From: Acidobacteriota bacterium
GTDB lineage: Bacteria; Acidobacteriota; Terriglobia; UBA7540
Direction: 5' to 3'
DNA: 6,087 nt
NCBI GenBank assembly: GCA_021828245.1
Contig: JAKASC010000150.1
Location: 1 to 6,087, forward strand
In this document: positions 1 to 5,477 of the stretch, piece by piece
Layout of the letters: the number at the start of each line of letters is the position of its first letter
Numbering within the stretch: position 1 is the first letter of the stretch
Notes under the pieces: model-generated
The model's database searches: none
What the model saw: only the letters and a program-made list of their open reading frames with translations
Told to the model about the DNA's origin: nothing
Translations under genes and position numbers: made by a program

Positions 1-863
1 ACACGCTGGCCGCCGCGCCCAAGAAAGGCGAAGCCGTAACGCTGCAAATCTTCGACAGCCGCGGAAACTTGGTGCGCAAATTCTCAAGCTTGCCGTCGAA
101 ACCCGCCTCGCCCTTCCCCCCGGAATCGAAAAAGAAAGAAGCCAAGCGCGAAAAGAATCTGTTGCCCGTGCACGCGGGGCTCAACCGTTTCGTGTGGCAC
201 TTGCGATATCCGAAGGCAAGGAAAGTGCCGGGAATGAGCGCGGTATTTTCCGATTGGCCGCTCCAAGGGCCGTGGGTTCTTCCGGGAACCTACAAGGTCG
301 AGCTTAACGTGGCCGGCAAGACCTACACCGCACCCCTCACCGTCAAGCTCGATCCGCGGGTGACAAATGTGACGCCGGCGGACCTTGAGAAGCAGCTTGA
401 GCTCGCCCAGCGGATTCAGAAGCGGGTCAATGAAGCCGTGGACATTGCCAATCAAACGATAGCGCTGCGCGGGCAACTGGCCGCCCTTGAAAAGCGGCTT
501 GGCGACGAAGCTAAATACCATGCCATTGTCGCCCACGCCGCGCAAGTGGACGCGCAGCTTAAAATGCTTGAAAACCAACTGGTTGATCCGAAGATCAAAT
601 CATCCGAAGACTCGCTGAACTACCCCGTCAAACTGCGCTACAAATGGGTGGCGCTTGAAGATGTGGTGGAAAGCGCCGACGCCGTGCCCACCCAGGCGTC
701 CTACACCGAGTTTGACTCGCTTCAGCGTCGGTTTGCGCGTTCCATCGCGGCGTGGCACACGATTCGGACGCAAAGCTTGCCCGCGCTTAATGGGGAGATT
801 CGCCACGCCGGCATTCCCCCAATCGGCGTGGCTGAGCCGGCGCCAAGCCAACAACGCCCTTAA
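1..863 (+). CDS. C-terminal part of a large BNR/VPS10-repeat 'glycosyl hydrolase' (5' end outside window)
   Basis: The frame is open from the first full codon at base 3 to TAA at 861-863, giving 286 residues with no start in view. A TTG at 69 lies inside the continuous frame and is not a credible start. The visible part resembles the tail of the roughly 1000-residue secreted BNR/sortilin-like beta-propeller proteins annotated as glycosyl hydrolases in Acidobacteriota. It has a beta-rich segment (EAVTLQIFDSRGNLVRKF), a Lys/Glu/Pro-rich linker, then a FlgD/Ig-like module (GLNRFVWHLRYP, PGTYKVELNVAGKTYTAPLTVKLDPR). A long helical, probably coiled-coil region follows (about visible residues 140-215), then a Pro-rich end. 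The propeller repeats lie upstream, outside the window. No catalytic residues are visible, and hydrolase activity for this family is an annotation habit rather than proven. It is convergent with the minus-strand operon. Family assignment is fairly sure; function is unknown. Confidence 0.8.
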   Translation, partial: TLAAAPKKGEAVTLQIFDSRGNLVRKFSSLPSKPASPFPPESKKKEAKREKNLLPVHAGLNRFVWHLRYPKARKVPGMSAVFSDWPLQGPWVLPGTYKVELNVAGKTYTAPLTVKLDPRVTNVTPADLEKQLELAQRIQKRVNEAVDIANQTIALRGQLAALEKRLGDEAKYHAIVAHAAQVDAQLKMLENQLVDPKIKSSEDSLNYPVKLRYKWVALEDVVESADAVPTQASYTEFDSLQRRFARSIAAWHTIRTQSLPALNGEIRHAGIPPIGVAEPAPSQQRP

Positions 864-914
864 ATGTTTTCGTAGGGCTCGGAAGGCGGTCGGAACCTTA
901 CAAACGTTCGAGAC

Positions 915-949
915 AAAACTTGAGCAGCGAGCGCTGCTTGATGGTCAAG
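915..949 (-). terminator. Intrinsic terminator of the minus-strand operon
   Basis: Read on the minus strand, bases 937-932 (GCAGCG) and 929-924 (CGCTGC) form a perfect stem around a 2-base centre. An outer CTTGA (949-945) can pair with TCAAG (923-919) across a one-sided 7-base bulge. TTTT (918-915) follows the stem at once. The hairpin begins 18 bases after the permease stop codon, where a terminator is expected. The plus-strand reading has no T-run after the hairpin, so it should stop mainly the minus-strand transcript. The short U-tract is the weak point. Confidence 0.5.
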
Positions 950-967
950 CGTGCCCTGAGCGCCGGC

Positions 968-2239
968 TCATTCATAACGAAGCGCGGCGGCCGGATCAAT
1001 GCGGGCGGCCCGCAACGCTGGGGCCACGCCAAAAGACAGGCCAACCGCCAAAGAAACTGCTAAAGCCACCACCACGCTTGTCCGGGAAACCGGCATGGGA
1101 AACCGAAACACCAGGGAAACCAGGAGCGGACCGAGCGAACCAATCAAGGTGCCAACCACTCCTCCGGCCAAGCTGATCATCAAGGCTTCGAGGCCAAAGA
1201 GTCGCAGGATTTCCAGCCGCCGTGCTCCCAGGGCAACACGCGTGCCAATTTCGCGGGTCCGCTCGCTGACCGAAATCAGCATAATATTGAGGACGCCTAC
1301 GCCGCCCACGACAAGGGAAATCACGGCTAAGAGAATAACCACGACCATTAGGCCCACGGAGATACGCTTGACCACCCCGATGAAGTAATGAAGGTCGTTG
1401 ACCGAGTAATATTGGGCGCCGCCATGGTTGGCTGCCAGGATACGTCGAATTTGGGTGACAGCCTCGGGCAACAAGCGTGGTGACACAGCCTGCGCGTAGA
1501 TGGTGTCCAGCGAGGTGTCGCCGGTAAAAAACCGGGCCACGGAAATGGGAATCAGAATGGCATTCTGACTGATTTCGGTTTGGATCCCCGGGGTATGAAC
1601 GTCGCGAAAAACGCCGACCACAACGAAGTCAAAATCCTCGATTTTGAGGGTCTGGCCGACGGCCGGCCGGCGACCGAAAAGTCTCCGCGCCAGCGATTGC
1701 TGCACCACACAAACTTTGCGGCGCTCGGCGACGTCGGCGGGCACCAAGCCGCGCCCCTCGGCGAACTTCAGATTCCGCACCCGGGCAAATTGGCCGTCGG
1801 TGCCGACCAGGGAAATGGGATAAGTCTTTCCGCCTTTGAAAATGGAAGTGTAAAGGACCTCGGTGCGAGAAACGACCGAAAGAGCAGTGGCGCGCGCCCG
1901 AATGTCTCTGAAGTCCCGCTCATCAAGTTCTGGCCCAACGGAGGAGAATCGGCCACCTTGTTCCGCTGGCCCCGTGTAAGACACCCAGATGAGATTGGTT
2001 CCCAAACTGTTGAGCTGCCGGATCGCGTAATTGCGCCCCGCCAGCCCCACCGAGGTGACCGCAACCACAGCCGCAGAGCCGATGACCAACCCCAACATCG
2101 TCAAGACGCTGCGGGAGGGATTTCGCTCCAAGTCTTCAATTCCTTGCCGAAGCAATTCGGCCCACCCGATCAGTGGCCAGGTGGGAGCAGATTTCGCGCG
2201 CCCAGACGGTCGGGCCGATGAGGCAGTGCCGTTCGTCAT
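968..2239 (-). CDS. MacB/FtsX-type ABC transporter permease, no ATPase nearby
   Basis: The 423-residue product has the four-helix layout of MacB/LolC-type ABC permeases. A cytoplasmic N-terminus is followed by TM1 (about 45-66), a MacB periplasmic core domain (about 67-285, with FKGGKTYPISLVGTD and VVQQSLARRLFG), then TM2 (about 293-319), TM3 (about 350-378) and TM4 (about 386-405). The FtsX signature is clear: SERTREIGTRVALGAR at 325-340, and the end motif ALRAARIDPAAALRYE. Such permeases move peptides, lipids or drugs mechanically across the envelope when driven by a separate MacB/LolD-like ATPase. No nucleotide-binding domain is fused here (MacB itself has one at its N-terminus), and none is encoded next to it. 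The ATG overlaps the stop of the upstream hydrolase gene by 4 bases (ATGA), pointing to translational coupling; the ribosome site is weak. It is the last gene of the operon. Substrate unknown. Confidence 0.85.
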   Translation of the reverse strand: MTNGTASSARPSGRAKSAPTWPLIGWAELLRQGIEDLERNPSRSVLTMLGLVIGSAAVVAVTSVGLAGRNYAIRQLNSLGTNLIWVSYTGPAEQGGRFSSVGPELDERDFRDIRARATALSVVSRTEVLYTSIFKGGKTYPISLVGTDGQFARVRNLKFAEGRGLVPADVAERRKVCVVQQSLARRLFGRRPAVGQTLKIEDFDFVVVGVFRDVHTPGIQTEISQNAILIPISVARFFTGDTSLDTIYAQAVSPRLLPEAVTQIRRILAANHGGAQYYSVNDLHYFIGVVKRISVGLMVVVILLAVISLVVGGVGVLNIMLISVSERTREIGTRVALGARRLEILRLFGLEALMISLAGGVVGTLIGSLGPLLVSLVFRFPMPVSRTSVVVALAVSLAVGLSFGVAPALRAARIDPAAALRYE

Positions 2240-3030
2240 GGCTTTTCAGGGGGCAGGGAAGTGGGTTGGGCGTCGTTGGCTGCGGCGGCCTCGCGGGCAA
2301 CAAACTCCTCTCCATGGCCCGGCAAGATGCGGCCTGCGAGCGCCAATAACCGGGCACGATCCGCAAGGGACTGTTCGCGGTTATGCGGAATCATCGTCAG
2401 GACACGCGCATCGGCGTCGCGGGTCAACAGCGCGTCACCGGCAATGAGGGTTCGCGGGCCGCCGTCATGGACCACGAGGGAAGCGTGACCGGGCACGTGG
2501 CCCTGCGTAAAGATGACTTCAATAGGAGCGGGTAGCGAAGTGGTCTCCAACCACCGAAACCGCGAACGGTCGCCCAACCGTTTGGCATCCCACCAACGCA
2601 ACGCCAACTTTCTTAACTGCGACATGAGCCTTCCCGCTTCCTCATATTCTTTTAGCTCGGGATAATATTTGAGCGTCAGTTTTTCCCAGTTGGCTTCGTC
2701 CCGCAGGTCCGAATAAAGCGAGCAACACCACTGATACGATTCCTGCGAGGCATAGACCTCACTTTGGGGAAACAACGAATTGTTGAGCACGTGATCTATG
2801 TGGAAATGTGTGTTGATGACAGCGGTGATATCTTCGGGATGGAGTCCTCTGGACTTCAGGGCCTCCATGAGCAAAGGCGCCTCGTGGGCCATTCCAGAAT
2901 CCACCAACCAGTAATGGCGCCGGTCCGAAATCAGGGCCGAGGTTGCCCCGCGCCAATTTCCGGTGAGCAAAGCTTCGACTTGGACCAGATCATCCCCCTT
3001 GGGGAGTTCTTTCGCAAATCCCCTCTCCAC
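2236..3030 (-). CDS. MBL-fold metallohydrolase
   Basis: The 264-residue product is a cytoplasmic metallo-beta-lactamase-fold hydrolase without a signal peptide. Metal ligands appear in the standard order: THFHIDH (His75, His77, Asp79, His80), the GHVPGH motif (His178/His182), AGDA (Asp199) and PGHG (His239), so a two-metal site should form. Family members cleave thioesters, lactones, phosphodiesters or beta-lactams, and the motifs do not say which; a lactonase or glyoxalase II-like activity is possible. The segment between motif 2 and motif 3 is long (about 100 residues), with an aromatic, charged helical insert (about 97-160) that probably shapes the pocket. The start is uncertain. GTG at 3030 follows an in-frame TAA by one codon and has no clear ribosome site. 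It lies 72 bases after the CLC stop and overlaps the permease start by 4 bases. Confidence 0.87.
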   Translation of the reverse strand: MERGFAKELPKGDDLVQVEALLTGNWRGATSALISDRRHYWLVDSGMAHEAPLLMEALKSRGLHPEDITAVINTHFHIDHVLNNSLFPQSEVYASQESYQWCCSLYSDLRDEANWEKLTLKYYPELKEYEEAGRLMSQLRKLALRWWDAKRLGDRSRFRWLETTSLPAPIEVIFTQGHVPGHASLVVHDGGPRTLIAGDALLTRDADARVLTMIPHNREQSLADRARLLALAGRILPGHGEEFVAREAAAANDAQPTSLPPEKP

Positions 3031-3096
3031 ATTTTAGCAGGATCGAGCGGCCGATGGTTGAAACTAAGGGGGGCGGGACGGACCTCGCCATGTCCC

Positions 3097-3123
3097 GTGG
3101 CGTTACCGGGTGGCGTTAACCGG
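3097..3123. repeat. Imperfect 13/14-bp tandem duplication at the CLC stop codon
   Basis: GTGGCGTTACCGG (3097-3109) is followed directly by GTGGCGTTAACCGG (3110-3123); the two differ only by one extra A. On the minus strand the duplication encodes the last residues of the CLC protein, and the TAA stop (3105-3103) lies inside the second-read copy. The one-base length difference shifts the frame between copies, so the stop is a product of the duplication. Replication slippage is the likely origin. No function is inferred. Confidence 0.6.
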
Positions 3124-4908
3124 GGCGGGTTCAGGGGAGGGCTTGCGGCCTCCGGCATTATCGCGGGCCGCGCGCAGGGCGCGGAGGATGTCACTTTTGG
3201 TGACAATCCCTTGCAGCTCTCCGGTGGGTGACACGACCAGGAGAAGCTGGCGGTGCTTCTGGGCCGTCAGTAATCGCAGCGCTTCCATGAGGTCGCAGTC
3301 CGGCCCGATTTTGATGAGGTCCCGGTCAATCACCTCACGGATCAGGGTTTGATCCCATTTCTCCGGCGGGTGTTCACTCAGCGACCACACGGAGATGGTT
3401 CCCACCGCCTCGCGGTCCTGATAGACCGGAAAGGTGCTGTGAGGATGCTGGACCACCATGCGGTCGGCAAATTCCCGCAACGTCATTGACGCGGGGACCG
3501 TGATGGGGTGTCGCTCCATAACCTCACTCACCAAGACATTCGTCAATTCCTGAACCTTCACGCTTTCGTGAACGCGCTGCGCTTGGGAAGCGGAAGCCTC
3601 TCCTGACACGGCGTAGGCGACGGCCGCGCCGATCAGCGCTGGAATGATAAAGGCGTGACCTCCGGTGGCCTCAGCCACAAAGACCACGGCGGTTAAGGGA
3701 GCTTTGTAGCCTGCCGAAAGAAAAGCCGCCATGCCGACGGCCGCGTAAAGCTCAATGGCGGGGCTGTGGGCGAGCGACTGAGCAAACGCCACGCCAAACG
3801 ATCCTCCGGTCAGGAACAACGGAACGAACATGGCGCTAACGCCGCCTGAGCCGAGGGAAAACAGGGTCGCAGCCATTTTTAACACGGCAAAGATCACCAG
3901 TTCGCCGGTCGAGTGCTGGCGAAATAGAATTTCTCCAACCGCTTCGTAGTTTGGGCCGAGCGGGATTAATGAACCATGATAAAGGGAGACGAAGGCTAGC
4001 CCGCACAGCCCGGTCAATAAGCCTCCGATAGCCAGTTTGCTCCAGTGAGGGATGCGGGCTCGGATGGCCAGGGCGCGCGCGCGGCGATAAATCAGCACGA
4101 AAACCATTGCCACCAGTCCGCACAGCAACCCCAGCAATGCCGACCAAAGCAGGTCTTTACGGCTATAAGAGCCGTGGCTCGCAAAATTGAACAGCGTCCC
4201 CGATCCGACAAAAGCCGCCAGCGTGGCATAAGCCACCACGGAGGAAATAAGCGACGGCAAAACGGCTTCATGAGCGAGGTCGTCTTTGTAGGGCATTTCA
4301 ATGGCAAACACTAGCCCCGTCAGGGGAGCGCGAAAAACTGCCCCCATGCCTGCGGCGGCGCCGCTGATGAGCATGATACGGCGATCTCGGGGTTCGATTC
4401 CGAGGCGACGCAACTTAGCCCAGCACCAGGAACCGATCGCTCCGCCGGCGTAGATGCTCGGCCCTTCCAAGGCCGCGCTGCCTCCAAAGCCCACCGTGGC
4501 GATGGCGGCCAGTAGCTTCGGGAAAAACGGCCGCATTTGAATGTCGCCCTGATATTCGTGATAAGAGTCCACAATCTCTTCGGTGGAATGCTCGTTGGGA
4601 TTGGGTGTGAAGAATTGCATGATGAGGCCCGCCAGCACAAAGCCCACCAATAGCGTCGGCACAATCGCCCAATGGTGCGCCAAAACATAGCGCAGCAGGC
4701 GCGGCCACAATTGTCCCAGGATGATCACCGTGATGCCGGTCACCACCAATCCCACCAAAACGCCAATCACCGGGGAAATCAGTAGCCACTTGTAAAGGTC
4801 ACGAGAATAGTTGGCCGCCAGGCCCTTTTGGAGGAAGGTCCGATATTTTCGCAAGCCGGACACATTAAGAATCTTGAGCTTGCGTGCGTCGGTTGTTTCA
4901 ACGCTCAT
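3103..4908 (-). CDS. CLC-family chloride channel/transporter with two C-terminal CBS domains
   Basis: This 601-residue inner-membrane protein has a CLC pore domain (about 36-435, many hydrophobic helices) and a cytoplasmic CBS pair (about 461-510 and 523-578). It would carry chloride or another anion, with the CBS pair probably sensing adenine nucleotides. The helix F motif GSAALEGPSIYAGG keeps the gating glutamate, Glu148. The helix N region is GSGGVSAMFVPLFLTGG (353-369), a variant of GxFxP. The helix D motif GSGIP is replaced by EHSTE around 106-110, with His in the place of the chloride-binding serine. After FRAPLTGLVFAIE (192-204) comes Met205, where E. coli ClcA has its inner proton glutamate. 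These changes make strict ClcA-like chloride/proton exchange doubtful. The ATG lies 4 bases after the MarR stop with no strong ribosome site, so translation is probably coupled. The C-terminal tail is Pro/Ala-rich and ends in a small tandem duplication. Confidence 0.93.
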   Translation of the reverse strand: MSVETTDARKLKILNVSGLRKYRTFLQKGLAANYSRDLYKWLLISPVIGVLVGLVVTGITVIILGQLWPRLLRYVLAHHWAIVPTLLVGFVLAGLIMQFFTPNPNEHSTEEIVDSYHEYQGDIQMRPFFPKLLAAIATVGFGGSAALEGPSIYAGGAIGSWCWAKLRRLGIEPRDRRIMLISGAAAGMGAVFRAPLTGLVFAIEMPYKDDLAHEAVLPSLISSVVAYATLAAFVGSGTLFNFASHGSYSRKDLLWSALLGLLCGLVAMVFVLIYRRARALAIRARIPHWSKLAIGGLLTGLCGLAFVSLYHGSLIPLGPNYEAVGEILFRQHSTGELVIFAVLKMAATLFSLGSGGVSAMFVPLFLTGGSFGVAFAQSLAHSPAIELYAAVGMAAFLSAGYKAPLTAVVFVAEATGGHAFIIPALIGAAVAYAVSGEASASQAQRVHESVKVQELTNVLVSEVMERHPITVPASMTLREFADRMVVQHPHSTFPVYQDREAVGTISVWSLSEHPPEKWDQTLIREVIDRDLIKIGPDCDLMEALRLLTAQKHRQLLLVVSPTGELQGIVTKSDILRALRAARDNAGGRKPSPEPAPVNATR

Positions 4909-4912
4909 GACG

Positions 4913-5353
4913 TCATCGGGAGATAATTTGCCGCAAGTTCCACGGCGCGCGTAGCCGGCGCAAGTGGTCGAGGTGCTGTTCCGTGAGCTTTCTCAGCAGG
5001 CGGCGGCCGCGCATGGTCAGGCGAACTTCCATCACTCGGCGGTCATCCAGGCTGCTCTCCTTTTGGACCAAACCTTGCCGCGCGGCCCGTTGCACCAAAC
5101 CCACCACGGCGTTGTGGCGCTCCTGCAGGAATTCTGCCAGTTCGGAAATCGTCGCCCAGCCGCGGCCGGTGAATCCGGCGATGCCGAGCAGAAGTTGGTG
5201 CTGTTGCGGCGTCAGGCCGTTGGCGCGGGCCGCTTGCTCGCTGAAACGCAGGAAGCGGCGCATTTCATAACGAAACAGCGCCAAACGTCGGAGAGAGGCC
5301 GCAAGGGTCTCGGTTCGCTCGCGTTGAATATGTTTCGGAGCCATGGGCGACAT
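4913..5353 (-). CDS. MarR-family winged-helix transcriptional regulator
   Basis: The 146-residue product matches the MarR family in length and layout. N-terminal dimer helices (about 14-45) precede a helix-turn-helix (about 67-96, ISELAEFLQERHNAVVGLVQ), the wing with the family's DxRR signature (Asp103-Asp104-Arg105-Arg106, then LTMRGRRLL), and a short C-terminal dimer helix. MarR proteins bind palindromes as dimers and usually repress their own operon until a small ligand, often phenolic or oxidising, releases them. It is the first gene of the minus-strand operon and lies 4 bases before CLC, so it probably controls that gene and those after it. Two in-frame ATGs exist, at 5353 and 5344. The first overlaps a TATAAT box, so the true start may be 5344, giving 143 residues and a leaderless mRNA. 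The inducer cannot be predicted. Confidence 0.9.
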   Translation of the reverse strand: MSPMAPKHIQRERTETLAASLRRLALFRYEMRRFLRFSEQAARANGLTPQQHQLLLGIAGFTGRGWATISELAEFLQERHNAVVGLVQRAARQGLVQKESSLDDRRVMEVRLTMRGRRLLRKLTEQHLDHLRRLRAPWNLRQIISR

Positions 5354-5382
5354 TATATCACAACACGATTCATCGTTTGCAA
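5352..5382 (-). promoter_or_regulatory. Extended -10 promoter of the MarR-CLC-MBL-permease operon
   Basis: On the minus strand a perfect extended -10, TGATATAAT, occupies 5360-5352. A -35-like TTGCAA (5382-5377) lies 19 bases upstream, which is longer than ideal, but the TGn extension can compensate. The predicted transcription start, about 7 bases after the box, falls at 5346-5344, on or next to the second ATG of the MarR gene. Confidence 0.55.
5365..5376. promoter_or_regulatory. Candidate MarR operator palindrome
   Basis: ACGAT (5365-5369) and ATCGT (5372-5376) form a perfect inverted repeat with a 2-base centre. It sits between the -35-like and -10 elements of the MarR promoter, where binding would block RNA polymerase. 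The position fits MarR autorepression. The half-sites are short and chance cannot be excluded. Confidence 0.4.
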
Positions 5383-5424
5383 CCGCTACTCCTTCGGGGC
5401 GCTATTTGGCTTTAATCTTCCTGC

Positions 5425-5454
5425 TTGTCGAGGAGGCTTCGGATTTTCTATACT
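5425..5454 (+). promoter_or_regulatory. Candidate promoter of the glycosyltransferase gene
   Basis: TTGTCG (5425-5430) and TATACT (5449-5454) are spaced by 18 bases and match the sigma70 consensus at 4 of 6 and 5 of 6 positions. Transcription would start near 5461, leaving a leader of about 17 bases with no strong ribosome site before the ATG at 5478. It is divergent from the MarR promoter, about 45 bases away, so the two may affect each other. Confidence 0.4.
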
Positions 5455-5477
5455 TTAGAGGGACTAGAAAAGCGACG

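Noticed and set aside
69..71. TTG as the start of the left-hand gene
   Set aside because: The frame continues upstream to the window edge with family-typical sequence, so the gene is merely cut by the window.
655..1176. 173-codon plus-strand frame across the end of the BNR gene and the permease tail
   Set aside because: It is out of frame with the BNR gene, then antisense to the permease; composition is Arg/Pro-rich with no domain signal.
1661..1674. GGCCGGCCGG-type self-complementary run inside the permease gene
   Set aside because: Ordinary codon use in GC-rich coding sequence (Ala-Gly-Arg-Pro type codons); no further structure around it.
1580..2221. 213-codon plus-strand frame antisense to the permease
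   Set aside because: A shadow of a well-supported FtsX-type permease; no recognisable motif.
3066..3096. GGGAC...GTCCC inverted repeat between CLC and hydrolase genes as a terminator
   Set aside because: A short stem with a long loop and no T-run in either direction; it would not be a convincing terminator inside the operon.
5431..5436. AGGAGG, a perfect Shine-Dalgarno match
   Set aside because: No ATG, GTG or TTG follows at the right distance, and it lies upstream of the predicted glycosyltransferase transcript start.
4964..5458. 164-codon plus-strand frame over the MarR gene and intergenic region
   Set aside because: Antisense to a clear MarR gene; low-complexity Gln/Arg/Ala content.
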